From: Allacma fusca
Lineage: Eukaryota > Arthropoda > Collembola > Symphypleona > Sminthuridae
Reading direction: 5' to 3'
NCBI GenBank assembly: GCA_947179485.1
Contig: OX359247.1
Span: forward strand, 27,628,801 to 27,692,800
DNA: 64,000 bases
This document shows positions 25,004 to 39,131 of this stretch, in pieces. The notes beneath the pieces are model-generated. The model did no database searches. It saw only the letters and a program-made list of their open reading frames with translations, and was not told the DNA's origin. The position numbers were made by a program, and so were the translations under genes. The first letter of the stretch is position 1. Every line of letters starts with the position of its first letter.

Positions 25004-25036
25004 GAGCTCAGTGTTGGATTGAAGCCGGCTATATAC
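25000..25036 (-). promoter_or_regulatory. Core promoter: TATA box plus initiator
   Basis: On the minus strand GTATATAG (25036-25029) is followed by TCATTT (25005-25000), which matches the arthropod initiator TCAKTY. Taking the A at 25003 as +1, the first T of TATATA sits at -32, the usual spacing. No clear DPE is seen at +28. Confidence 0.55.
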
Positions 25037-25371
25037 TACTGATTCAACTGGGTCCTCCGTTGTGGACCTTCCCCTCAAGTTTTACTCCAACGTTTCCCTG
25101 TGTCCTCTCCGTTCTATACACATGGAGAGAGACTTTTCGGTAGGGAGACAAGTACTGGTGAAGTTCTGTAGCTAAGTGGGGGAACTCCCGATACGGAAGT
25201 AGAGAGGTGTCTCCCTTATATATGATTATATGCCTGGAGTATAAGGCTCAACTATGGAACTACCTCAGTGTGTATACTCTAAAGAGGGGAAGTTGACTAT
25301 CCAAGGTTTGGTTGGATACCGTATATGAAGTATTATGTGGAAGATAAAAGATATACAAGGCTCTGTCTCTG

Positions 25372-25402
<31 letters not shown>

Positions 25403-25510
25403 AGAACTACTACTCCGACGACTGGTAAACTTTGACTAAAACCCCGACACAGTAGAATCCAGCTCTTCAGCTTTTTACCTTTTTCTGTATCTACATGGTT
25501 AAATTCTACC
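25037..25510. promoter_or_regulatory. Intergenic promoter-proximal region with (CT)n tract
   Basis: About 470 bp of relatively GC-richer sequence between the BH3-only promoter (leftward) and a plus-strand ORF starting at 25511. It contains a CT-rich tract (25361-25402, pure from 25379), a possible GAGA-factor target, and TATATA-like sequence near 25215. Function is inferred from position. Confidence 0.35.
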
Positions 25511-25953
25511 ATGAGTGAGGGAACCTCAACTCCAGCTCAGACTCCTGAGCTCCCAATCGTATATCCACAGTTCATGGACAAGTTGAAACAGTAGATGACG
25601 GTGGTTTCATCCAACCCTTCGTCCGCTCTCCGTGACGATGACTTAAACCCAACTCAGATGTGTGTACTTATTCCCCACCCCGTTGTTATCTGTTCCCTTA
25701 ATCCCATCATAGTTTCTGGATGGATGTTATACCTCCAACTCATCACACTATACATAAATACACTGTAAGGCTTCGCCTTGTCTTGTCCTTCCCCAAACTT
25801 TTCAATTATTTATATTTCAGGTGCTATCTACAAGCACTGCTTAATTATTTCCGAGGTAGAGGTATCTATTCCTACAGGTTACTGGGAGTACTTCCACTCA
25901 ACTTATATATTCATAAGCAACTCATAATACGTTTCTGGAAAAAAGGAAGGTGA
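25511..25953 (+). other. Possible divergent transcript with ORF broken by one TAG
   Basis: An ATG in good context (ACC before ATGAG) opens 27 codons starting MSEGTSTPAQTPELP, stopped by TAG at 25592-25594. The same frame resumes at once with ATG and a Ser/Asp-rich run (SSNPSSALRDDDLNPTQ). It would continue through a possible 55-bp intron (25765-25819, gtaagg to ttatatttcag), in phase, to TGA at 25951-25953. I recognise no domain. It could be a short ORF plus a second ORF, a decaying gene, stop readthrough, or chance in a GC-richer island; the minus strand is also fairly open here. Confidence 0.3.
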
Positions 25954-28900
25954 AGAGCCGCCGAGTGAATCAGGAAGACATTGTAACTTGTAACCACTCT
26001 ATTTTTCACATATGAGTAATCCTCTGGGATAACATGCATCATCCTTCCAAGTCTCTGAAAATCTCCCTTGAATTCGTACGCATTTAGTTACTACCTTTCT
26101 TGTAGGCTTTGGTTATGTACACTGGAATGAGTGTGGACTGTATGTATGTAGTTACATACAGAAGCCTAGGCTCAGATCTCCCCTAGATTAAAATGTGCTC
26201 TTCAATCCAAGCCCTTACATCTTCAATTTTTTTTTCGATTGTTCTTAAGAAATTATTAGCTCCATTAAATCTCATATAGATCTTAACAGTCTGAGGAACC
26301 ATCATATGTACACATGCATTTGTGATTATGTACGGTGTCTATTAACTCTGCGATATCCACCCCGGTTTATCCTTCACAAGGCTATGTTTTTACATGGAGC
26401 GTATAGCTAGGCCCTGTAAAAATAGAAATGAAGTAAGGGAGGTTGAAGGAGTGCGTAAAAGTGCAGAGTAAATCAAGTGTAATGTATTAGGTCCAGGATA
26501 GTGTGCATTGATGAGTGCATTGGTAAAAACGCATGGGAAATATTATTACCTTCCGTGAGTGTAGATATATGTAGTGGGTAGGAGTTGCCTCAAGGAATCA
26601 AAGTAGGTCACTGACGAGGAGTCCAGTCATCAGCAGCCATTAGCCCCCTAAAATAAAACTACATTGAAGGATATCATGCATGATGGGCTTGGAGTTCAGT
26701 ATTATCAACGTTTTACTTATTACATACGCTCACCTTCCTTTCCTTGTGTCATGTCAGACAGAGGCATACAAGAGCTGTATCCTTAGCTTTAGCTTGCATC
26801 CACTAAATTATGCATTAGAATGTGACAGGATTTAAAAGTCCAGAAATGCAAATTATTTCTTGTAATTATATTGGGCATGTTTATTTTGAAAGAAGCATAT
26901 ATACAGATGGATAATTACTACAATGGATCATTCCTTATCAGCAGATGAAGACACTCTGGATTAATTCCCAAATTAATATTTACTTGTCAATTACCCAGGA
27001 ATGTAATAAATACTGTAGACAGGGTGCACACTGCATGACTGCACTGGGTATCAAGGTACATTGACAGGTTTACCCACGGATCTTTCAAGATATCGTGGTT
27101 TTGGTATTGACGTCTTAATTTGAATTCCAATAGGTCACTTATGATTTAAAACTCTCATGCGGACAAAATAAAAGCACTTGAACCGTTCAAATTCGTTGAA
27201 GAGCATTGACTTTTGAGATTTTCTCTATGTTATCATAGAACATGACCTACATATATGCCTGTACCTTTTTCAAGACTTTATTGGGGCAATGTATTTTTGG
27301 CTTATTTGAATTCGTAGCCGTGTCAAATGGTACAGTTTGGATCCAGGTAAAAATAAATGTAAACAAAAACTCTACCTGAGAGTACCGTACATTCTGAGGG
27401 AGAACATTGACTTTCAAATGGTTCTACAGAAAATCATCTCTTGGGTTGACATTGGAGCCTATGCTCACAATATCGGATGATACTCCACCAGCATATGGAG
27501 GGTTTCCTGGTTTTTACGTCAGGAGGAATATATGTATACCGTATAGGATTTACAAAGGAGTGAATGTAATAATACTCCTAATATGATTTTATACATTGAG
27601 ACTATAGCCTAATGAATGTTATACGATGACGAGTTGAAGAGCCGAGGGTGAAATCACAGGGGAGAAGATGAGGGTGAGGTGAGAATCATCTACTCCACGG
27701 GGTCCGGGGCTTATCTATTAACGTTTTGTTTAAGGATCATCTTTTTTATTTTATCGACCCTTTTTCACAGGCCTTCGAGCAGTTTCAGTCCCATTCAACG
27801 TATATCTACTGATATTGGAACAATATATACATATATAGATAGGAGCAATTGTTACATATAGTTTTAGTAGTATATGCGTAAATGGTAGTCAGTTGAAGGT
27901 TTTGTATTCTGCCCATAATATCTGACTTTTGAGTTACCCAAAGTTTTATGTGTGGTATACTATACTCGGGGATTATACCTACTTTTAGGGTCCCTGACAT
28001 GAGATGAAGTTCAGTTAGGTGTCCAACCAGCAAGTTTTATAAGTGAGGGTTAGGCATAGGTCTGATTGATGTCATGAATATACCCTCTTAAAAATTACCT
28101 GTGAGCCATTCGATCATCGAAACCTCAACTTTTTGATTAGTCGTATCTATAATTACCACTATTAGCTTCCCAAGGGTATGTTTCAAATTTGTTTACAACC
28201 AAGTGGCCAAAATGAACTTAGTGCTTTCCTTTTCATTTGATAGAACATCGTGTAGTAGTAGTAGTAGTACAACAATAGAGGTAAAAGTTCATTTCAACTT
28301 TTCTCTGAATCATCCTTGTTTATTTGTTTCTAATGAGTCCAGTAGTTAATTTTAACGGGTGCTTATCTTTTGTGATTCCTGCTTTTAGCAAATATTTTTC
28401 TAACTTTGGAGGTTATCAGTGTTTTTGGCATGTTCTCACTTTTTCGCACGTCAGCAATTTTATCTGGAGAAGGATTTTTGTGAGTTCACATTATTTGTAA
28501 CTTCAGCACATCTGTTTTGATAAAATCTTACATAGCTCAAGAGTTACTGTACCTGCTTGGCTGACTCATAGTAGAGGTGACAAACATCCTAATAAAATCC
28601 ATTTATGTACTTACTCACTTCCTACACTGTAGCAGTGAACAGTAGCAGAGTTTCCACATACATACATACATAATTATATGAGCAGTGCATTGTCCAAGCT
28701 GAAAAAGCATTTTGTGTATCATTCTATTCTCATGCATAAGGAGGAGAGAATAGCGCCGTCCTGTCTGGCAGACCCTAATAAATTCTTTCTGCATACTTTA
28801 CTCTCTATGTAATCAAAACAAATATTCAAGAGATTAAATTCTTACTGCGTTTACTATTTGAGAAATATGATTAGCTCATGCAAACTGTAACTGTATGCCT

Positions 28901-31900
28901 GTGGGATAGATAGATACTCATAACCATATATAACTGCTGTGTTTACCTTTTTCCCTGGCTGTTGTGCATATTAATGCAGAAACGATTACCTTTTGTGAGT
29001 GCTGTAATAAAGCACGGCTAATAAAACAAGCTGGAAACTGATATCTTAATGTGCTCATTTAGGGATACTATTTTAATGGACAGTTAGAACTTTATTTATT
29101 GCAATTCCAAGTGGTCATTCTTCCAAATCATTACAAGTCATAGTTATCATAATTATGCATTCATGAAGGTGCGAATTTGATACCCAAGTGTGAACTTTTG
29201 TTTGGCACTAGTCAGTTAAATAAAGCGCTAAAAATTCCACGGTAACTGCCAAAATGACAACTTTGCTTTTACTAAAAGCAAAGCTATTTTCTGAGATAGG
29301 CTGAAACTACTATCCCTATTTATTAGCTCTATGTTAGTAGGTGTATTAATTTAATCATTTCAACGCTTTTTCACATTATAGTCCATATTTAATTATAATG
29401 AAATATTTATTTCTTATTTAGTGGGCAATGTCCTGATTCCCGAACAAAAGAATCTTCAATTCTTCGATCTTTGACGGAATAAATTGTAAGGGATGGTTTC
29501 CGAAATGCTAGTGTTAAATACACAATTACACATCCAAAAACCTAGGAAAGCTTGGAAAGAACGGAGCTCAGCCCGTCCCAAAGTGCTGTTTTTTTTTTAC
29601 AATAATTGTTACTCAAGATCTACGCTCACATGGGATTACGGTTTTGTTCGAATATGGAAAGAGTAAAAGTTGGTAGGGGAATGTTGAACATACCATCTGA
29701 CTTAATCAATATTGATATTATGACTAATACGCTCACAACTTTTTCTACAGCTCCCACTGAGTGTGTCAATATCAACTTAAGTAGGCTAAATATACTTTTC
29801 GGTGACTATTGGGTGGTGCATAAAAGCTTCAACCAATACTTGATATCATAAATATACACTCATCTTTGACATAAACTGTGCGTAACTTACCCACTGAAGT
29901 ATAATTGGCTTGTTTGATCTTTGCAAACCCTTTATCAAATAAAAAAGTTTTATTATTTACTACATGCTGATATACTCGACCATACTGCATGAGATTAACT
30001 TATCAAGAGATTATACAGTGGAGCTTCTCATCCTCACCACAGCCAACTTGGAGCAATGTTTGTACGTCCAGAGAAGCCAAAATATTTACACTGGCAAGGA
30101 CTCGCTCAATTTGTAGCCGTTTCAACCGTGGAAATTCCAGTTTGTATTGATGCTTGCTGATGGGGTAGTGTCAAGGAAGAAAAAAATTATTGCAAACTCC
30201 AAATGATTTTGCAGTAAGATGCTCAGTCAGTGACGAATGGAATAAGTAGATCGTCGGAGGTTTATCGATACAAGGTTACATTTTTATATTGCTTTTCAGT
30301 GGCATGCACATATTCAATATGAATTTTTTCCACTCCCATCTTTATGATTTTCGTATTGAGACATCATTTCGCCAATGCCTGGTCCTGGGAGTGATGAGCT
30401 CCTGCTGGGCCTAAAAAAGATTTGAGGTCAATTAAAAGTGCAAAAACATGCTCCACTCAAAATAGTAGTCTGGTGTGGCTCATGAAGAATGAGGTACTTA
30501 GGGATAATTTGATACTTTTATTACATGGTCACCATTTAATTTAATGGTATCGGCATCTAATGTTACCATCCCTGCATCTTATGTGTCTAATGTAAATTGA
30601 AGGAGCAAACACGTGTGTGATATGAACCTTTTCCCTTCCCAATCTCCGTCCGTAATCACGTTGGATGTTCAATGTGTTACAAGTCGAAGATGCTTTTTGC
30701 TCTTCATTTCACTACTACTGGGTGGAAAAAAGTTCATAACATGCGTAGATCCATGTCAAAATAATAAAGCGTCAGGAGAGAAAAAAACTGCGATATAATT
30801 TGATCCTTCTTCTTTCAGCATTAGAACATAGGATTCCAATTACATTCATCAGCCTGGCCCTGGCTATAAATTACAAGTCCAGATGCGGGGGAATATACTT
30901 GCCAACGTGTATAATTATGTCCTATAATACTGTACAGTCAGAGTGCACACACATAGTTACCCTTACTACCACGTATTGAAATAAGCAAGGAAGCGTGCAC
31001 AGATAATAATTACCTGCGAAATAAAATTTCCTACATTGGGAAATGCAGGTGCCTATTTAAAAGCGAAATTCTAACTCTTGACGTATGCACCTGTCTCTGT
31101 CTCCTTACTGCTTGGTCATTGCCTTCAGACGTTTAGCCTGGAAGTAGCCAAGCTTCAAACTTTAATTAATAGTGCTGGACGGTTTAATGTCAATGTCTGG
31201 GATGGAACGAATAAGGTTTTTACTACTCAATTTTTTCCCCAAACCTCTGTACGTTACATGCTCAGGCACATAACAAGCTACCTACTTAATTTCATCCGGG
31301 ATGCAACAAGTACTACTTCCATTTGACTCCAGCCTCATTGAAATGTCCATGGAGCTTTGCATAATTGAAAGTGCTGATCAACTTGACTACTTATCTTAGA
31401 ACAAAATCTTTCTATTCGGCTACAAGAGAATTAAATTCGGGGGAGGTTCAGGAGTCTAATCTGAATAAATAAACTGTACATAATGAGATGCGGCAAGTCA
31501 CACGTCATTTACAAGTCTAAGTTCCCAAGCCCCTATGTCCGCCTCCAACCACGCGTGATAATTACAATAAGATATTATTTTTGAGTCATCCCTACCTTCC
31601 AGGATTACTTCATGTACTAAATCAATTAAGCTACGGAATTTCTTTGCTAGTGTTTTGGCCAAATTAAATTCCATAGTATGATTTTTTTTTTGGATAAGGC
31701 TAGCTTCCAGGTTTAATGAAATCGCTTATCGCTATCTATGACATGAACAAATTTTGAGTTTTCCCTCACATTACAATACTTGTTTTATATTACACTAATA
31801 AAAATTTCGGATCAATTTTAATTTAATGAGCGTGTTCTGATAGGAGGATTATTTTCAGATGGGTCTATCTATATCTTAATTTAGTATCTTCCCCGCCGGA

Positions 31901-34900
31901 TGAAAACGAGCAATAGTAATAATCTCGAGCAAGATTTTCTAACTTAATAGTCCCAGTCAAGTCAGGTCTTGTGATTCACGGGCCAGAATCATGCAATGTC
32001 AATTTCGATCGACATGAGATTGCCGTTGTCAAGTTTTTGCTACTGGCCATGATAACAATGTCATGATGTGACTTTATGTTTTAGACCATCATGCTACAAT
32101 TCTTTGTTGTGAGGAAAGGTACAGGCTTTCAACTATGTAGGCTCCGTCTTTATCAGATTACGCTTTGCTGTCGGAGGTGGGGATTCGTGTCCAGCAGCGG
32201 TAGCTTGATATTGCTCCAGAGTTTTTAATACAGAAGCTCTCAGCTCGTCCACACTTGGATGGAGGCAGGCAACCCACTACGTACATAAAATAAGAGACGG
32301 GAGTTTTTGTTGGTTTTAGAGCGATAATATTCTAAGCCTGAGAGAGAGAGAGAGAGAGATAAATGTAACTTCCTTGTATCCTCTATTGCTTTATTAACTC
32401 ACTTTGTATTGCCCTTAATGAACAGCTTAGGTTTACGGCTGGGACTTACAGCAAACTGATATGACTACAGGCTCTCCCAGGCAAATGTAATCTTATACTT
32501 GGGATGTCCCATCTCTTTGTGTGTTATTGTTAATACTATAGTCTTTTACTCTTTATATGTAGATACTCTCGCACTCAGCGTAGTAAGTTCTTTTTAAAGT
32601 TTCAAGCGTATTTACTCACAAGCTCAAGCACTAAATTGGAACTTATTGCCTGGGAAGTGGTTGAATATAATTATTATGTGCATACTTATTTACGCCTGTA
32701 CTGCACCCTGCACCGGCTTGCATGTGCAAGAGAGGTTTGTATGCAATATATGCTGTCATAATATCCACCTGCAATCGGAAGAGTGGCTGGACAGAAGCCA
32801 GAGGTAAAAAATAAACGCTGGTATAAGACGATGAGTTCATCAGCGTGGTCCTTCGGTTGATTAAGACTTTGGAGTATGGTTTATGTTCGGATGATGAATT
32901 AGTGAGCGCGGGAGATGAATTGATATTTGCATTAATTAATAATGTTCGCACGGGTGTACACACTGAACACGTGTGAAGGTGATGGTCGGTATTATGAAGT
33001 TTTTTTTATTTGAAGCTCTCGTAGTAGTAGTACTAGTCATTATGGTGCTATAATGCGTAACAAAAAACTTGGGAGTCATTCAAAGGCTTTTAATTTGGAT
33101 GGGAAACAAATCAGTGTGTGTAATAAGAGAGGCACTTTACACCTTCGGCTATGGGATGATTGGGAGCCCTATATATATATATGTATGTATGTAGCTGGAT
33201 GTGATCAGGTGCAGTTGTAAAAAAGAATAAAAACGTCTGTTCCTCCACAGCGATTGCTAACTGATTGGGAGATGAGCCGATGACTCATCCGAGGCTACAG
33301 GTTGTATAGTACCTTGAGAGAGATTGCCCCACGCAAAATACTTGAACTCTCTGCTGGTAATGCTGGGAAATGCAGAAGGGACCTGTACCTCGGCCACCTT
33401 AACCCTTATTGTTACAGCCACCTGCACATGAGGACAAACAAGCCAGCTCTGAAGGAACATTATCTCTGCCAGGATAAATACAAAAGTAAAACTTACAAAA
33501 GTATTTTTCCATTGGAGGAGCCATTACAGCGTAGTTAAAGTTAACCATGACTATACGGAGGGATATGTATCTGGGAATCTCAGCTACTCATCATGTCAGG
33601 TCAGCATCAGTTACCACATTTCCCTCCGAGGGGTTGTCTCAGTAAAAGGTTGCTCATTTCACAAAGGTTGGCAGGAACGTTTTCCTAACAGAGGACTTCA
33701 ACCCAGAAACGTTGTTTTTTAACATCTCCTTCCTACATTCATTGTTTTAGTATATCTATCTGTAGTGGAGCAGGAAAATAACATTTGATTTGTTCCTAAC
33801 ACCAACTCTCGAACTTCGTAGGTTCAGAGGAAGTTCGACACCAAAGTCTGGGACAAAGAAAAGCGACTCCTTGCCTTATGCAAACCTATGTATGAGTCAG
33901 AAGCTTGCATGTCAATATTATTTCACTCCCTATCTCTAATATCTGGTCCCATGATCAATTATTTCTAGACTCATGGCTCTTACGAACTCAACGGTCCCAA
34001 TTATGTTATGATTTGTCACCACGAAGGTATAGTAAATCCCTTCAAAAATCCCTAAAAAAAGAAAAATAGAGGACATTTCTATATAACATTCGGCTCTGTA
34101 TGGAGATTTCTTCCAGGGAAAGAAACTTTGGGAAATATATCCACATTATAACACATGTAACAAAATCCTGTCTCTGCTGTATATGCTGTACAGGCTACAT
34201 TTAAATATACATAATTCGTATGGATTGAAATAATTTCAGAATTCTGCTCAACTATAGTTACGATTCCTACTTGAGAATTTTTTCTGCATATAGCGTATAC
34301 TGTAGATACAAGCATACTAATTGATTGTTTACACACGAAAGTACATTTTAGCCCAGGATTATTCATCTTTGAGTAACAGTATTGAGAATAAGTGGTTTGT
34401 AGTAGGTTCGGGGTAATATTTAGTCATAAGTTGAGAAGGCCCTGAGTACGAAATAAAATGGTCATGGAGATTACTCATGGCATAAGATCTTATACTACAC
34501 TAGATTTGTACATATACTCATGAACATGTAAGGATCGATTATGCAGTAAACGCCTTTTGATTGGAAGGGAACGGAAGAAAATAAGTTTGTCAGTCAAATG
34601 TATGTATGCTTTAGTGCGGAGCCTATATTGGCTTTTGTGTGGATGGACAATAAGACTTGAAATGGATGCACCATAGTAAGAGTACAAGTGGATCCGAGAA
34701 AGAGAAGGTCTAGGCCAAGAGAGTATGACTCATCTCGGCTCACTCTGTATAACCACACCAGCAATAATAATGTGCAGGTTGCCACCAAGTCTAGGCGTAC
34801 CTTTCTAAAGATTTTGGGGTTTGTTTGTACTCTCAGTTTCTTGTGTTTCCATTTTCCTTTCTGTTCCTAGCATACATATGTACATGTGTTTGGGGTACTT

Positions 34901-35683
34901 ACTCCTGTGTTCACGTCCAGGACACTAGTACTGTATTGCCTTTTGAAAAATACTAGAAAATCAGAGTTGAGAGAGACATATGAGACTAATGTAGCGCGCT
35001 TACATGTATACTTATGTGGCTGTGGGACACAAAAGAAACAAGACTAGATGATAGTTGTTGTAAGTGTACCTAACATAAATAATATATAGTCCTCGGGTTT
35101 AAAATTTAAGACGCAGTGGCTCAGTTGGACGTTTTTCTCTAGTTATATTTCCCTGACCTCGAAACCAGTGACAGGTTTTCAGCTCCTGCATCTTTTGTCA
35201 TGTAAAATCGATCTCTGGGAGTTTTTCAAAAGGGTGATATTGCACCATACCACAATTGTGTCCAAATGGATAATACTACTTCATATGTGTATGGGCCGGA
35301 CAAATAGAATCTATTCATCCACCTATTCTTATTTGGATGCGAAGAGTACTAGTGTAGTTTCTCTCACTCAATCTATCATTTTTGTCATTGCTACAACTCA
35401 TGATATAAAAATATAAATCTAGAATCTTTCAAAATTTTAATTTGAGTCTATTCCAGGATTAGTCCTGCATCGTTAGTTCTGACAAGAGCCAAGAGGAAAA
35501 GGCTTATGACTCACGTGTTATTGTGAGTCTGTCTTACGTCTATTTTAATGCTAAAACCCTGAAACTGGTGTCTACATTTAATGTGGAGAAATTAGATGCC
35601 CCGTAATGAATGCAATTAGTCGTGGGTATTTATAGAGTAATTAGCTGTTGAGGCGACGATGACGAGATACAGCTTCCTTTAAC

Positions 35684-35730
<47 letters not shown>

Positions 35731-38700
35731 ATTTCTGGACAGCCCACTCTTCTCTAAAAAAAATTAAACTACATATGTTCTTCTGTGTGTACGGATTGTT
35801 ATTTCAGGTTATAAAAGGGTATACAATGACAACTGAAATTATTCCTGGGTCATTTACTGTGAGTAAATCCGATTGAATTTGTTTCTTTACCCTTGTGAGT
35901 CTCGATCCTTCACTGCTGTGTGGAAGGAGTAAAAAACTCCATAAACTTTTGATTCTTTCTTTAATAATTGATAGTTTTGAATGTCGTAGGTGGATTTCTT
36001 ATGTGTTACTCTAAGTACAGCCATGGGGGGTGTTCAATAATTTTTAACAAGTTTAATATAAGGGAGTTGAGTGAGGTAGAGGATTGTCATTACTCGTCTT
36101 GTGTTTGACGGTAACTCATTGTCGAGGGAAAGGGTACAGTGGCTTGTATTTATAACGTTGTCAAGTAAGTGAGAAAAACGGTTCTGAAAGGACTTAATGC
36201 ACTCAAAAAGGGTACACACAATATTCCTTCCCTCTGCTCACAGTCATATTTCTCAATGTCCCAACCAGGATAATGGGATTTTCATTGTTACTTCACATTT
36301 CCTTGTTCATTTTTGATAGATATATTGAGAGGTGGGATTATACTCTACAGTTGATATGTACTTATCATTTTTATGAAAAGAAATCATTCGATAAGGTGCG
36401 ATTGCATGCCGCAGCATAACCTCCCCACACTGCCAGCTGTTTAATGATAAAAAATCAACCGGGATCTTTAGACTCTGTCCTATGCATGTATGTATGTACA
36501 CACATGCGGAGATGGGAGTAGGAGTCGGTGTTATACAGTTCATCCCAGGAAGTCTTATGACCCGTTGACATCCATTGGAATGCATAATTATTATTGCTAT
36601 GAGTCATTCCCAAAGTACAAACACTTCGCTCGCCACTGAACAAAAATCAAAGCCACTCGCATGGCCATTGTAAAATACCATGTTCCATAACAAATCCTTG
36701 CCAATGAAAACTGACCTAAGTAACTTAAGACTAATGTTTGAATAATCAAACCCAAGATGAAAACACTTGGTTCATATTTCCTGTTCGGTGTAACGTTCTG
36801 GCACTGGCATTGTGAAGTGTTAAAGGAAGATTTTATTATGCTTATTGCTCTAGCCGTGTGGCTCCACTTTCTCCTCACAAGAGAAGCATGGGGCTTACCT
36901 TCCTTGTAAAAACCTTTTTTCTTAAATTGTTAAGAGAACACTTGCCCAAAGAAAAAAAACTATTCTTCCCTCAAGAGAATCGCTCTAAACTCAATTGTTA
37001 CCTTTTGTATCCTCCGAATACTAACGTGTCTCAACCTGTTGTACCAACACAATTAAAAAACGTATTTTGGAGTTACAACAGCAATTTAATCTTCAGAATG
37101 TACATACGAAACTGAACTTACTTCGTTTGGATTTTTCGAATCTTATTCAGGCATATACCGTTTGAGTGATAACAATTATTCATCATTCTTGTAAGTACTG
37201 GTCTTTAAAGCACACATGAGAAATAAGTTGTCATTTGAAAATAAACTTGTTCAAATTTTATAATGCTGACAAATAATTTGCATAAAGTAAACAATGATTG
37301 TTTTCTATACCCAATCTTTTTTTCATACTGATAGCCGCTGTTACGAGTTGAAGATCTCAATATGCAAATTAATACTTGTAAGTAAATTGTTCCCTTTGCT
37401 ACAATACAGTTTTTGTTTGGAAATACAGTCAGAACTCAAGACTACCTGTTGTGCTTGTATGATGTGACCATTGTTTAGAGATATATATTTGGGAAAATGT
37501 TTTAAATGGTTTTCCAAGCTTGGACAGAATTTAAATAATAAACAAACTCACTGTTGTAGTATGTGTGTGAAAATTGATAGGACAACACTCTAAACAAGTG
37601 TAAGCAGGAGCAAGTGTGAGAAAGGGAAATCCCGGTGGAATACATTATTTCATATTGATTTAAAAATTTTGAAGTAGCTCCTTGGAAGGACAGTAAAAAG
37701 TGCATGGAGAGTCGAGAGGGAGATTACAATAGCATCAGTTAATTTTCGCACTTATGAGTACATACAGAATAGATACTCTCAGTTGATATTAAGGGTCTCC
37801 AACAGAGATCTTCTTCCCCTGTTTTACACTCACTGTCACAGGGAGCACATATGTACATATGTACATGCATACAGAATGGAGTGTGAGTGGAGCGCTAAAG
37901 AAAGAAAGCAGAGCTGGATGAGAACCAGATTTAGGCTGAGCGTTTTAGTCCTCCTCCCCGATAAGATTCAAGACCTTCAGTGAGTACTGGGATCATGCTG
38001 ATCTCAATACTCTGTATGCAGATCAGATTAGTGATGTCAGTTGTACCTGAGTGTTGATGTACATGGATCTAAAATAAATGATCCAATTTCCTTCCTTTTG
38101 ATCCTTCCCATCCCGTTGACAGTTTTCCAAGGGGGAAAAAATAAACTCTGGTTTATAATTAGTAGATATATACTTTTTAACAGAAAAAAATCTCTAACCA
38201 GTTTGGGAATTTTCATGGGCTAAATAAGTAACTAAATCTCAAGGTAGATACAGTAAGAGATGCTGGGCCAGAGGATGATGGATTGTGCGTGGATGTTTAA
38301 TGATTTGCAGTTGACAAAATGACACAAAGCTTGTCCACTTGACATGATTATCCCCTCTCATTCATTAGGGCCGTAAGATAAGGGATGATGATATACTACG
38401 TCCCTGGAGATATAAGGAGGCGTCAAATTGACGGACGCAATTATATACAGTGTGATAAAGTGGGAAGGTATATGCTCGTCAGGGAAAAACAATAATAAAG
38501 TTAATGAAGGTACGCGCTACTGGTCTTGAGCTCCGTGGCTTGACTATCCCCATCCATCCCAGTCCTTCCTTTCTCCCTGCAGATGAAACATCAGTCAAAT
38601 ATATAATTTCTCTGTAGCTTGTATCATTATTTAGAACTCACAGCATCCCTCAGAGTATCCTCGGGAATAGCTATAGCCTATAATGTAGTAGCAACCTAAT

Positions 38701-38790
38701 CATCGCATGTTCTCTCCCCATAGTCCGAATGAGTCTTCCCATTTGTAAATACTTACATGCTGTAATCATAAGTAGTTACGTGTGTTTCTC
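25954..38790. other. Gene-poor AT-rich stretch
   Basis: No gene recognised over nearly 13 kb. Contains (GA)n at 32341-32359, (CT)n at 35689-35726, (GTA)n near 28255, (TA)n near 33170 and an ACATATGTACATATGTACAT block at 37847. GC-mixed patches at 33300-33470 and 36600-36680 are open on both strands without a domain. Confidence 0.55.
35689..35726. repeat. (CT)n microsatellite
   Basis: Pure CT run of about 38 bp. Confidence 0.95.
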
Positions 38791-38810
38791 ATGTTTATCA
38801 TTATATTTTG

Positions 38811-38938
38811 GGAGTCAACGAATATCAAGATTTATCACGGAGGAAACATGGCCAAGGGCTCCTTGGCTTTTGGTTTCAAGTTGGAGGAAGCCACCAGGAG
38901 ATTGGAGTCACTTTAATTCAAGAAAAAGGTACGAGTAG
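38811..38938 (+). CDS. Weak candidate exon, unknown product
   Basis: An open frame containing RRKHGQGLLGFWFQVGG ends at a strong donor (AAAAAG before gtacgagt). Without splicing it runs on into a Ser/Asn-rich stretch and stops at TGA 39054-39056. I recognise no family. The 5' boundary (a possible acceptor ending at about 38814) is uncertain. Confidence 0.2.
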
Positions 38939-39131
38939 TAGCTACAACTGTATTCATAATTTCGTGGGGTTCTCCTCCATTAGTAGCAACTCTAGCAATC
39001 CTTCCAATGTATTGCTTCTGGCTTTGTATTTTATTACCTTCCTCTGTGGATCCTGAACCCTTCAACACATTTTGAGGCAACTTGTATACATTACGTGGGG
39101 GTTTATGTTATTATTCCCTCTCAAATCAGCA

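Noticed and set aside
33257-33538. Overlapping ORFs on both strands in a GC-mixed patch
   Set aside because: Neither strand has a domain, good start or splice pair that decides it.
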